64,000 nt of DNA from contig JACRMB010000010.1 of NCBI GenBank assembly GCA_016235065.1, positions 196,281 through 260,280 on the forward strand, given 5' to 3'. Both the position numbers and the translations under genes were made by a program. The notes below the pieces were generated by a model. That model saw only the letters and a list, made by a program, of their open reading frames with translations, searched no databases and was not told the DNA's origin. Of the stretch, positions 52,720-61,973 are shown one piece after another (position 1 is the stretch's first letter; each line of letters starts with the position of its first letter). The DNA is from Actinomycetota bacterium. Lineage in GTDB: Bacteria; Actinomycetota; Thermoleophilia; BMS3ABIN01.

Positions 52720-53679
52720 TTATTTGCGGGGTTGCGAGGCGGCGAATCCCTTGTAGCGGCGGGCTGTTGCTATATCTTCCTTTATCTGGGCCACCAATGC
52801 CTCGGGCCCGTCGAACTTCTTCTCGTCACGCACCCGCTCGAGGAAGTCCACCCGCACGTTGAAACCATAAAGATTGCGGTCGAAGTCGAGGATGTGGGCC
52901 TCGATGCGCATACGTTCGCGGCTGTCCTCATCGGTTGAGCAGAAGGTCGGGTTCTGGCCGACGTTGACCAGGCAGGCGTAGGGATCCTTGCCGATGAAAA
53001 GGTCCGCCAGGTAGACCCCCCTGCCAGGGAAGATACAGTCGACCTGGGCCTCGATATTGGCGGTTCGCACGCCCAGCGCCCGCCCCCGCTTGTCCCCATG
53101 GACGACCTTTCCATGGGTAGAGGGTGGCCGGCTGAGGATCTCCCTGACTTCGGCCACGTTACCGTCAAGCAGCAGGTTGCGGATACGGGTCGAGGAGATG
53201 GGCTGCTCGCCGGCGGTCACCAGCGGTTCGGCGATGACCTTCATGCCGACCTTGCGGCCGTATTCCTCGAGGAAGGCGATGTCGCCGCCGGCCTTGTAGC
53301 CGAAGCGGAAGTTGTCGCCGACGATCACCTGGGTGGCGCCCAGGTTCGAGGAAAAAAGCATCTCGCAGAATACGGAAGGGGAAAGGTGGGAGAACTCATC
53401 GGTGAACGGGATGATCAGCAGCTCATCCGCCCCCAGGGTGCCGATGAGATCGGTCTTGATGTTAAGCGGCGTCAGGATGGGAGGGCATTTGTCCGGGGCT
53501 ATGACCGAGAGAGGGTGAGGGTGGAAAGTCATCACCATGCTCCTGGCGCCCTGCTCCTTCGCGGCGGCGACTGCGTCGCCGATGATCCGCTGATGGCCGA
53601 TGTGGACGCCGTCAAAGGTGCCGATGGCGACGATCCGCTTGCCCTTGGGTACCTCCCCGAGTTCGCGATAGACCCTCAC
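52720..53679 (-). CDS. ribF: Bifunctional riboflavin kinase / FAD synthetase
   Basis: RibF phosphorylates riboflavin to FMN and adenylylates it to FAD. The N-terminal nucleotidyltransferase domain shows IGTFDGVHIGHQRIIGDAV, and VIVGDNFRFGYKAGGD; the C-terminal kinase domain has HGDKRGRALGVRTANIE and the closing VDFLERVRDEKKFDGPEALVAQI. It starts with GTG overlapping the truB stop. The 319-residue length is normal. FAD from this enzyme would supply the flavoproteins MurB, HdrA and FlxA. Confidence 0.94.
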   Translation of the reverse strand: MRVYRELGEVPKGKRIVAIGTFDGVHIGHQRIIGDAVAAAKEQGARSMVMTFHPHPLSVIAPDKCPPILTPLNIKTDLIGTLGADELLIIPFTDEFSHLSPSVFCEMLFSSNLGATQVIVGDNFRFGYKAGGDIAFLEEYGRKVGMKVIAEPLVTAGEQPISSTRIRNLLLDGNVAEVREILSRPPSTHGKVVHGDKRGRALGVRTANIEAQVDCIFPGRGVYLADLFIGKDPYACLVNVGQNPTFCSTDEDSRERMRIEAHILDFDRNLYGFNVRVDFLERVRDEKKFDGPEALVAQIKEDIATARRYKGFAASQPRK

Positions 53680-54641
53680 GACAGCACCAGCAGTGGTCGC
53701 AGCTCGCCCGGTTTGTCACCAGGGCCGTAGATCGCCAGCAACTCCTTGCCGCTCGCAACGCGAACCGGCCCGGTGTCTTCGCCGTCAAGCCGGCGCCCGT
53801 TTTTGACAGCCCTCGCTTCGATTTCGTCCACTTGTCTCACGGGAAGGAAATATAGCGCACCCAACCCGGAAATAAAAGACGGGTTGCCGCCGGTGAGCAG
53901 CGATTCCGCTGGCAACGCGGCAAGTTCTTCGAGGCTGGCAGCCTGTTCGACCCTGTAATCACCGATCCGGGTCCGCCTGAGCGCGAGGGCATAAGCCGCA
54001 GTCCCGAGCCGGACGGCGATGTCCTCGACCAGCTGCCTGATGTAGGTTCCCTTGGAACAGGCGACCTTGAGGGATGCCTGTTGTATTTCGGTGTCGAACG
54101 ACTCCAGCGACAGCTGAGTGATCTCGATCTGGCGCACCGGCGCTTCAACTGTCTCGCCGCGCCTGGCTTTCCTGTAGAGCGCCTCGCCATCGACCTTGAC
54201 CGCCGAGAACGCGTGAGCTTTCTGATCGATGGTCCCGGTGAACTCCGGGAGGATATCAAGCAGGGCTGATTCGGTTATCGCGCCCCCGGCTACCGCGGCT
54301 ATCTCACCGTCGATGTCGCCAGTGGTCGATGAAGCTCCGAACTGCACGGTGACCAGGTACTCCTTGTCCAGCGGCATGAAATAATCGAACAGGCGGGTCG
54401 CCTTGCCGACCATCATGAGCAGCAGGCCGGTGGCAAAAGGGTCGAGCGTACCGGCATGGCCGATTTTTTTTATGCCTGTGAGCCGCCGCAGCCGGCTGAC
54501 CACGTCGTGGGAAGTAAGACCGGCCGGCTTGTCGACAAGCAGCAGGGCGCAGGGAAGCGAAGGGCCGGGGGCAGCAATGCCGCTGGCTAAATGGGCGGCG
54601 TTACCGCCAGATGACTTACTTTCGTGCCTACTGTTCTTCAA
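53676..54641 (-). CDS. truB: tRNA pseudouridine 55 synthase
   Basis: TruB makes pseudouridine 55 in the T-arm of tRNAs. The 321-residue protein has the N-terminal LLVDKPAGLTSHDVVSRLRR, the catalytic motif KIGHAGTLDPFATGLLLMMVGKA with the active-site Asp, and YLVTVQFGASSTTGDIDGE. The last 90 residues form the C-terminal PUA-like part. About 25 residues rich in Ser, Gly and Ala precede the conserved start, so the true start may be slightly downstream. It overlaps rbfA by 14 nt. Confidence 0.94.
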   Translation of the reverse strand: MKNSRHESKSSGGNAAHLASGIAAPGPSLPCALLLVDKPAGLTSHDVVSRLRRLTGIKKIGHAGTLDPFATGLLLMMVGKATRLFDYFMPLDKEYLVTVQFGASSTTGDIDGEIAAVAGGAITESALLDILPEFTGTIDQKAHAFSAVKVDGEALYRKARRGETVEAPVRQIEITQLSLESFDTEIQQASLKVACSKGTYIRQLVEDIAVRLGTAAYALALRRTRIGDYRVEQAASLEELAALPAESLLTGGNPSFISGLGALYFLPVRQVDEIEARAVKNGRRLDGEDTGPVRVASGKELLAIYGPGDKPGELRPLLVLS

Positions 54642-54972
54642 TTTCCTTCAACAACTTCTCGATCCGCAGACCGCGCTCGATGCTCTCGTCGATCAGGAAG
54701 GAAAGCGTTGGTGTCCGCTTCATGCCCAGCTGACCGGCGAGCTGCGATTGCAGATAACCGCGGCAATGTGTGAGTCCCTCGAGCGTCCGATCGCGCTCAT
54801 CATCGTCGCCCAGTACGCTGACATATACTTTAGCCGACCTCAGGTCTGGCGTTGTATCAACACTCACCACCGTCACAAAACCGATTCGCGGATCCTTGAG
54901 GCCACCCGCGATCGCTTCGCTGAGAACTTCCCTGACCGCCTCGTTGATGCGGCGCATCCTCTGCCCTGCCAT
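54628..54972 (-). CDS. rbfA: Ribosome-binding factor A
   Basis: RbfA helps mature the 5' end of 16S rRNA in the 30S subunit. I choose the ATG at 54972, preceded by AAGGTG, giving 114 residues that start MAGQRMRRINEAVREVLSEAI; a GTG three codons upstream is the alternative. Conserved features are DPRIGFVTVVSVDTTPDLRSAKVYVSVLGDD and the closing LDESIERGLRIEKLL-type helix. It lies between the DUF503 gene and truB as in Bacillus. Confidence 0.93.
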   Translation of the reverse strand: MAGQRMRRINEAVREVLSEAIAGGLKDPRIGFVTVVSVDTTPDLRSAKVYVSVLGDDDERDRTLEGLTHCRGYLQSQLAGQLGMKRTPTLSFLIDESIERGLRIEKLLKEIEEQ

Positions 54973-55031
54973 CTCAATCACCTTCCAGGTTCTGGATAAA
55001 AATCAGTGTTCGATCACGCTCGAATAAATGT

Positions 55032-55340
55032 TCAGTCGGCCTCTACCTTGACGATCTCCCGGTGCGCCATTGTCAGCGAGTAATCCCTCGCCTCCAGGAA
55101 CGACACCGCCAGGTCCAGGGCGCGTTAGGTTTCTGTACAAGAGTTGCCGCAGAGGGAGAGGATGATCCTGGAGCGTTGCCAGAGGTCATGATAGCCGACT
55201 TCGGACACGGAGGCGCCCAGCTTGCGCGCCAGTCCTGCCTTCAGGCTGCGGAGGTACTGGCGCTTGTCCTTGAGGGAGCCGTTCTCCGGAAAAAGGATGT
55301 CCACCGCCAGGATACCGACATAACCGTCAGGTTGCTGCAA
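55032..55340 (-). pseudogene. DUF503 (YlxP-like) gene with an in-frame stop
   Basis: The frame from a TTG at 55340, overlapping the infB stop, encodes VGILAVDILFPENGSLKDKRQ and ASVSEVGYHDLWQRSRIILSL, clear DUF503/YlxP signatures. A TAA at 55125-55127 (codon 72) interrupts it. The same frame continues beyond the TAA with RALDLAVSFLEARDYSLTMA and a stop at 55032, which is the expected C-terminal helix region; together 102 codons match the family length. No frameshift is needed, only one nonsense codon. A real nonsense mutation, read-through, or a base-calling error could explain it. YlxP is a small ribosome-maturation-associated protein (RbfA neighbour) with a poorly known role. Confidence 0.8.
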
Positions 55341-57435
55341 CTTCTTTCGTCTCGAAGAACTCAAGGACGTCGCCTTCCTTGATGTCATTGAAGTCTTCCA
55401 GGAGGACGCCGCATTCGTAGCCTTCCTCGACCTCACGGGTGTCTTCCTTGAAACGCTTGAGAGACGCCAGCTTGCCAGTCCAGACGATGGTGCCTTCGCG
55501 GACCAGGCGCACCTGGGCGTTGCGGGTCACCTTGCCGCGGGTGACGTAACAGCCGGCGATGTTGCCGAGCTTCGAAGCCTTGAAGATGCTGCGGATCTCC
55601 GCCTCGCCGAGTTCCTCCTCGACGAAGGTGGGGGCCAGCATGCCGATGAGGGCGGCCCTGACATCCTCGGTGACCTTATAGATGACGCTGTAGGTCCTCA
55701 CATCGACGCCCTCGATGTCCGCGACCGTCTTGGCAGCGGCGCTTGGGCGTACGTTGAAACCGAGGACGATCGCCTGGGAAGCAGCCGCCAGCATGACGTC
55801 CGATTCGTTGATGGCGCCGACCCCGGTGTGGATGATGTTGATCTTGACCTCGACGTGCTTGATCTGCTTGAGCGCTTCTTCCAGCGCTTCCACGGAACCG
55901 GCGACGTCGGCCTTGATGACCAGGTTGAGGTCCTTGACCTCGCCTTCCTTGATCCGGGCGAAGATGTCGTCAAGGGTGAACGCCCGGCGCTTGGCCAGGA
56001 TCTCAGCCTTGATACGGTCGGAACGCTGCCCGGCGAGGGTGCGGGCGCGCCGCTCGTCCTCGACCACGCGGCAGGATTCGCCCGCCTGCGGCACGATGTC
56101 GAAACCGAGGATCTCCACCGGAACCGAGGGACCGGCTTCTTTCAGGGGCCGTCCCTTGTAATCGCTCATTGCTTTGACCTTGCCCGATGCCTGTCCCGCG
56201 ACGATGGCGTCACCTACGTGCATGGTGCCGCGGTTGACCAGCACGGTCGCGACCACGCCGCGGCCGGGATCGAGCTTCGACTCGATGACCACGCCGCTGG
56301 CCTCAGCGTTGGGATTGGCTTTGAGTTCCTGCACGTCTGCGACCAGCTGGATCATCTCCAGCATGTTCTCGAGGCCGGTCCTCTGCTTGGCGCTGACGTC
56401 GACGAAGACTGTATCGCCACCCCAGTCCTCAGGGATCAGCGCATGCTCCGTGAGTTCCTGCCGGACCCGCTCAGGGTTTGCTTCCGGCTTGTCTATCTTG
56501 TTGACCGCCACGACGATCGGCACTCCGGCCGCCTTGGCGTGGTCGATGGCCTCGATGGTCTGCGGCATGACGCCGTCGTCCGCCGCCACGACCAGCACGG
56601 CCACATCGGTCACCTTGGCGCCGCGCGCTCGCATGGCGGTAAAAGCCTCGTGGCCGGGAGTATCCAGAAAAGTTATGCGCTTGTCAGCGTGGGTGACCTG
56701 GTAGGCGCCGATATGCTGGGTGATTCCGCCGGCCTCGGTCGCCGTCACTTCGGTCTCGCGCACAGCGTCGAGCAGCGAGGTCTTGCCGTGATCCACGTGG
56801 CCCATGATGGTCACGACCGGAGCCCGCGGCAGCAGGTCTTCGGCCGTATCGGCGTATACTTCTTCTTCCTGCTCGTCAGCGGCGTGGATGATCTCGACCT
56901 TGCGCTCCAGGTCGTCAGCGAGGGTGCTTATCGCCTCGTCACTGAGCGACTGCGTGATGGTAGCCATCTCGCCATAACTCATGAGCAGCTTGATGATCTC
57001 GGAAGTGGAGATGCCGAGCGCCGCCGAGATGTCCTTGACGGTAGCACCGGAGTTGATCTTGACGACCACGCTGGTATCGAGAGTCGCGACCTGCTCCTGG
57101 CGCTCGGCGACAGCGGTGACTTCACCTTTGCGCCCTTTATGCCGCGCCCGCTGATGCCGGCCAGCAGGAACGAAACTGCGCCTCTTGGCAGCCGAGGGAT
57201 CGATTATGACGCGACGGCGCTTGCCGAGGTTGGTCGCCTTGACCGGAGCCTTCCGCTGCTTCTTGGGAGCAGCTGCCTTGCCCCCGATGGCTTTCAACGC
57301 CACTTCTTCCTCGACACTGGCCAGGGAACCGCTGACTTCGACACCGGCAGCCTTGAGCTTCTCGACCAGCTCAGCGCTGGTCAGTTTGTTTTCCTTGGCA
57401 ATCTCGTAGATTCTTTTTTTGGCCATATTCGCCAT
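55327..57435 (-). CDS. infB: Translation initiation factor IF-2
   Basis: IF-2 is the GTPase that places initiator tRNA on the ribosome. The 702-residue protein is at the short end for bacteria. An N-terminal IF2N helix bundle ([24 protein letters not shown]) is followed by a short basic linker with [16 protein letters not shown], a second IF2N domain, then the G domain with [27 protein letters not shown] and NKIDKPEA, and C-terminal domains II-IV. Most of the length saving is in the linker. A second ATG at 57426 is a possible start. ylxR lies 30 nt upstream. Confidence 0.96.
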   Translation of the reverse strand: MANMAKKRIYEIAKENKLTSAELVEKLKAAGVEVSGSLASVEEEVALKAIGGKAAAPKKQRKAPVKATNLGKRRRVIIDPSAAKRRSFVPAGRHQRARHKGRKGEVTAVAERQEQVATLDTSVVVKINSGATVKDISAALGISTSEIIKLLMSYGEMATITQSLSDEAISTLADDLERKVEIIHAADEQEEEVYADTAEDLLPRAPVVTIMGHVDHGKTSLLDAVRETEVTATEAGGITQHIGAYQVTHADKRITFLDTPGHEAFTAMRARGAKVTDVAVLVVAADDGVMPQTIEAIDHAKAAGVPIVVAVNKIDKPEANPERVRQELTEHALIPEDWGGDTVFVDVSAKQRTGLENMLEMIQLVADVQELKANPNAEASGVVIESKLDPGRGVVATVLVNRGTMHVGDAIVAGQASGKVKAMSDYKGRPLKEAGPSVPVEILGFDIVPQAGESCRVVEDERRARTLAGQRSDRIKAEILAKRRAFTLDDIFARIKEGEVKDLNLVIKADVAGSVEALEEALKQIKHVEVKINIIHTGVGAINESDVMLAAASQAIVLGFNVRPSAAAKTVADIEGVDVRTYSVIYKVTEDVRAALIGMLAPTFVEEELGEAEIRSIFKASKLGNIAGCYVTRGKVTRNAQVRLVREGTIVWTGKLASLKRFKEDTREVEEGYECGVLLEDFNDIKEGDVLEFFETKEVAAT

Positions 57436-57465
57436 CCTCGCGCCAGCCGGCGCTTAAGTCCTGCT

Positions 57466-57804
57466 TTACCGCGTCTCGATAAGACGCGCGAAATCCTCTC
57501 TCAAACCGCTGGCCTCAGCAGTTGCCTTCAGCCTCCGGACCAGGGTCTTTCTGGCGAGCGCCTTGTCAAGACATTCGAGGGAAGCACAGACATAGCCTCC
57601 CCTTCCTGAGACTCCCCTGCCAGAGCCACCCTCTCCCGGGTGGCCGCTACCGGCCGAGCCGCTGACGTTACCCGGCACGTCGCCTAAAACCAGCATCATT
57701 CCATCCGGGGTTTCTCGCACAGTAAAGCGAACCAGAGCTGCTTTGGCAAATCGATTGCCGCAGCCGGCGCACATCCGTCGCGGGACATGCCCCCTGTGAA
57801 CCAA
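57466..57804 (-). CDS. ylxR: YlxR-family RNA-binding protein
   Basis: YlxR (DUF448) proteins are small nucleic-acid-binding proteins next to nusA. The 112-residue protein shows [20 protein letters not shown] at the N terminus and [20 protein letters not shown] in the second half, the family signature. Between them about 25 residues of Gly/Ser/Pro ([20 protein letters not shown]) form an insertion absent from most members. The TTG start follows the nusA stop by 5 nt. The YlxQ/L7Ae gene often found next in Firmicutes is absent. Confidence 0.88.
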   Translation of the reverse strand: MVHRGHVPRRMCAGCGNRFAKAALVRFTVRETPDGMMLVLGDVPGNVSGSAGSGHPGEGGSGRGVSGRGGYVCASLECLDKALARKTLVRRLKATAEASGLREDFARLIETR

Positions 57805-57809
57805 CTCCG

Positions 57810-59315
<1,506 letters not shown>

Positions 59316-59368
59316 CTGTACTCCTTTTATCGATCATTGCCAGCCCCTGTCTGCATCCAGGGCATCAA

Positions 59369-59848
59369 TCACTCTTTTTTACGCCGCTTCTTTCGCGGCT
59401 TCTCCAGCTGGTCGAACTCGAAGACCGTGCGGGCTATCGCCACATCTTCAAGAGGCAGCGATATCCGACTGCCATCTTCAAGCTCGAGCTCCAGCTTTTC
59501 CCCGTCCGCAGAGAACAAAAAACCGGTGAAGTTTCGCCTGCCTTCCACCGGGCCGAATGTCTTAACATTGATCTTTTGTCCGACCGCTTTCCGGAAATGT
59601 TCCGGCTTTCGCAGTCTTTTTTCCAGACCCGGCGAGGAGACCTCGACCGTGTGGTCCTCCTGGTAGCGGCCCAGCAGGCCGGTAACCAGTGCGCACAGCT
59701 CGTGGTCAACGCCATCCGGATGGTCGATAAAAACCCTCAAAACCTGGTTTCCACCGCCTCCGGCAACCTCGACATCGACCAAGTCGACATCCGGCAAATC
59801 TTTTGCCAGAGTCAGTTCCACATCTTCGATTATGGTTGCTTTTTTCAC
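59369..59848 (-). CDS. rimP: Ribosome maturation factor RimP
   Basis: RimP assists early assembly of the 30S subunit. From the GTG at 59848 the protein has 159 residues: ATIIEDVELTLAKDLPDVDLVDVEV, QVLRVFIDHPDGVDHELCALVTGLL and VEVSSPGLEKRLRKPEHFRKAVGQ, the family signatures, and a very basic Lys/Arg C terminus. An open frame extends upstream to 60034 but crosses a promoter and two hairpins, so it is rejected. No purine-rich ribosome site precedes the GTG; the U-tract of a terminator-like hairpin is only 11 nt upstream, which suggests control at this point. Confidence 0.9.
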   Translation of the reverse strand: MKKATIIEDVELTLAKDLPDVDLVDVEVAGGGGNQVLRVFIDHPDGVDHELCALVTGLLGRYQEDHTVEVSSPGLEKRLRKPEHFRKAVGQKINVKTFGPVEGRRNFTGFLFSADGEKLELELEDGSRISLPLEDVAIARTVFEFDQLEKPRKKRRKKE

Positions 59849-59859
59849 TGCAAGTGAGC

Positions 59860-59886
59860 AAAAAAGAAGTGGGCTTAAAACCCACT
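59860..59886 (-). terminator. Hairpin and U-tract in the rimP-nusA leader (possible attenuator)
   Basis: On the coding strand AGTGGG, loop TTTTAAG, CCCACT and then TCTTTTTT form a complete intrinsic terminator. It lies downstream of a good promoter and directly upstream of rimP, so transcripts starting at 59913 must pass it. That is the layout of an attenuator. NusA, encoded in the same operon, controls its own operon through leader terminators in E. coli. Confidence 0.7.
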
Positions 59887-59912
59887 CCGACAGGTACCTC
59901 GCAGTTTGTAAA

Positions 59913-59942
59913 ATTATATCACACCGCCGAAACAGCCCGCAA
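59913..59942 (-). promoter_or_regulatory. Promoter of the rimP-nusA-infB operon
   Basis: On the coding strand TTGCGG (59937-59942) and a perfect TATAAT (59913-59918) are separated by 18 nt. Transcription would start near 59905, about 20 nt before the hairpin and 57 nt before the rimP start. Confidence 0.7.
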
Positions 59943-59978
59943 GGATGGAGGCCGGTTCCGGCTGGGTTCCAGGCAATA

Positions 59979-60006
59979 AAAAATCCCTCGAATAACGGGG
60001 ATTTTT
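59979..60006. terminator. Intrinsic terminator after the rhomboid gene
   Basis: AAAAATCCC, a 10-nt loop and GGGATTTTT form a symmetric stem flanked by A and T runs, able to stop transcripts in either direction. It lies about 30 nt past the rhomboid stop codon and separates that gene from the rimP promoter. Confidence 0.85.
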
Positions 60007-60035
60007 CCTGCCTGAAGACTTTCCCTTGAGCCATT

Positions 60036-60734
60036 CTACATGTAGCCCCTCTTAATGTGAACCCTACCCTTTCCCAGGGTGAACAATTTGATCGCCAGAA
60101 GGCCTGCGATGAACCCCCCGATATGGGCGAAATATGCTACGCCACCGGATGTGCTTCCCAGTTCGGAGAGACCGTAAAAGAGCTGGAACAGGAACCAGAA
60201 CATCAGCACGAAGATGGCAGGCAGCTGCACCACGGTGATGAATACCAGCAGGAAGACCAGAGTCGTGACCCTGGCCCGGGGATAAAGCAGCAGGTAGCCG
60301 CCAAGGACGCCGGCGATGGCGCCGCTGGCGCCGATGTTGGGGATATCGGAAGCAGGATCGATGGCGATCTGCGCCATGCTGGCCAGAAGGCCGCAACCCA
60401 GATAAAAAACCACAAAACGGAAGCGGCCCATGGAGTCCTCGACATTGTTACCGAATATCCACAGGTACAGCATATTGCCGCCGAGATGGAGCCAGCCGCC
60501 ATGAAGGAACATCGAGGTGAGAAGGGTGATGTAGACGGGAAGGCCGCGGGGAACCAGTGAGACGCCATGGGTTATCTCGTAGGGAGTCATGCCGTATTGG
60601 GTCAGAAAGCCGTCGAGCTGACCGCTGGCTTCGAGAGTGAGTTCATAGAAGAACATGGCGATATTGATCGCCATGAACACCACCGTCATCAGCGGAAAAC
60701 GATCTGTGGGGATGTTGTCCTTGAACGGCAGCAT
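60036..60734 (-). CDS. Rhomboid-family intramembrane serine protease
   Basis: Rhomboids cleave substrates within the membrane. The 232-residue protein has about six helices, the HGGWLHLGGNMLYLWIFGNNVED motif after the first helix, the catalytic serine in NIGASGAIAGVLGGYL, and the catalytic histidine in YFAHIGGFIAGLLAI. All three active-site elements are intact. Substrates cannot be read from the sequence. It is followed by a terminator and is probably its own unit, or co-transcribed with the membrane protein upstream. Confidence 0.93.
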   Translation of the reverse strand: MLPFKDNIPTDRFPLMTVVFMAINIAMFFYELTLEASGQLDGFLTQYGMTPYEITHGVSLVPRGLPVYITLLTSMFLHGGWLHLGGNMLYLWIFGNNVEDSMGRFRFVVFYLGCGLLASMAQIAIDPASDIPNIGASGAIAGVLGGYLLLYPRARVTTLVFLLVFITVVQLPAIFVLMFWFLFQLFYGLSELGSTSGGVAYFAHIGGFIAGLLAIKLFTLGKGRVHIKRGYM

Positions 60735-60780
60735 CTGGCTTTCAGTTTAGATGCTGCCACGGCAAATTAAAACTGTACGG

Positions 60781-61884
60781 TCACCTGGGCCTGGCAGTGA
60801 AAGCCAGGCTCACCCCTGGAGCTTCGGGGGAACTCCCTCCCGGCCTGGCGACGACTTCGAGACCGTCTCCCCGCATAAGGATCGACTTGCCGGCTAAACC
60901 GGGTTGCTGCACTGAGACTATCTCCAGCGGCGAACTCGTGTAGGCGCCCGCCAGGTCAAGCACCGCTTCCTGAGTCCGCCTGCCTTCCCCGGAATCATCC
61001 CATGGCGCCCCGGCTGGAATATCCGTAGCCGGCGCCCACAGGGAAGCAGAGATCTCCCTGATGTCAAAATCGTAATCTCTGCGCTCACCGATGACATCGA
61101 CTGAAAAGGTGCGCCCGCCTACATCCTGGACGCCGGTTGCCTTGAAGTGGACATTCTTCTCGAGTGAATCGGATCCAGAACTCTCTGGGGCGATCGACAT
61201 GGAAAAGCCAGCGGGCAGCCTGAAATATTCAGATGCCTGCTGTTGTGCCTCCTCGCTGAAGCTGCGCCGCGCCTGCCACATGAGAAGGAACGGCAATGAC
61301 ATGGCAAACAGGCACATCAGTGCTGTGATCAGCGCTACGCGAACGCCCCTGCCTGGGTGCCTTGCCGGATCGATGCCCGCGCTGCCGGGTAAGCCCTTCA
61401 CTCGCCTGTTTTGAAAAGCGAGACCAGCAAAGAGGATCATGCCCGCGGTTATCCCGGACAGGGTCAACTGCAGCAGATATAGCAGCTCAGGCCAGTCGAA
61501 CGGATCAGAACCCGGCCCCGATGTGACCAGCCAGACTATCGCCATCGAAGCTGCGCCGAAGCCGGCTCCTGTCGCGATTGCCGTGCGCATCCTTATAAGG
61601 CCAAGCTCGGCGCGGCCGGCAGACAAGCCAACGATGGGGAATGCGACAACCACCACAAGAGCGCCCAGCATAAAGGGCAGGGACAGCATGAAAGGGTATT
61701 CGGGGCTGAAGTCCAGCAGGGCGCCATATGAATAACCGACCACCATCAGGATCAGCGACATGGCAACGAACACCAGAGCTGCCACCAGCCCGATGACTAC
61801 GGCGCCAAATGCACCGCTCGTTCCTGTTGCCAGGGCAGGCTCCCGATCCTCGACATCGTCCTTCTGGTTCCAGCCATTATCCAT
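60781..61884 (-). CDS. Membrane protein with five helices and a C-terminal external domain
   Basis: The 367-residue protein has five predicted membrane segments in its first 215 residues (AVVIGLVAALVFVAMSLILM, MLSLPFMLGALVVVVAF, AIATGAGFGAASMAIVWL, LLYLLQLTLSGITAGMILFA and VALITALMCLFAMSLPFLLM) and then about 150 soluble residues rich in beta-strand-like sequence. I recognise no family and no catalytic motif. The ATG has a strong AAAGGAGG 5 nt upstream. It follows the secreted Vps62-like gene by 89 nt, with a hairpin between, and could be an associated surface or export factor, but this is only positional. Confidence 0.75.
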   Translation of the reverse strand: MDNGWNQKDDVEDREPALATGTSGAFGAVVIGLVAALVFVAMSLILMVVGYSYGALLDFSPEYPFMLSLPFMLGALVVVVAFPIVGLSAGRAELGLIRMRTAIATGAGFGAASMAIVWLVTSGPGSDPFDWPELLYLLQLTLSGITAGMILFAGLAFQNRRVKGLPGSAGIDPARHPGRGVRVALITALMCLFAMSLPFLLMWQARRSFSEEAQQQASEYFRLPAGFSMSIAPESSGSDSLEKNVHFKATGVQDVGGRTFSVDVIGERRDYDFDIREISASLWAPATDIPAGAPWDDSGEGRRTQEAVLDLAGAYTSSPLEIVSVQQPGLAGKSILMRGDGLEVVARPGGSSPEAPGVSLAFTARPR

Positions 61885-61913
61885 TCATCCCTCCTTTGAG
61901 TTTGTTTCCGGCA

Positions 61914-61941
61914 GGGCGGGGTTGCGTCCGCAACCCCGCCC
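61914..61941. terminator. GC-rich hairpin between the secreted-protein and membrane-protein genes
   Basis: GGGCGGGGTTGCG and CGCAACCCCGCCC are perfect inverted repeats separated by 2 nt, so about 11 base pairs with a short loop. No T-run follows on either strand, so it may be a pause or stability element rather than a true terminator. Confidence 0.5.
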
Positions 61942-61973
61942 CGCGGGCTTTCAGACAACGGTTACGCCAGATT

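Noticed and set aside
55125-55436. Stand-alone 103-codon gene ending at 55125
   Set aside because: Its first third overlaps infB out of frame, and its conserved part is the first portion of DUF503, which continues past the stop in the same frame.
55828-57609. Plus-strand open frame of 593 codons opposite infB and ylxR
   Set aside because: It lies entirely antisense to clearly conserved genes and has the His/Asp/Leu-rich composition typical of the reverse complement of GC-rich coding sequence.
59849-60034. N-terminal extension of rimP to 60034
   Set aside because: The extension crosses a symmetric terminator, a TATAAT promoter and a second hairpin with U-tract, and the added residues show no similarity to RimP.
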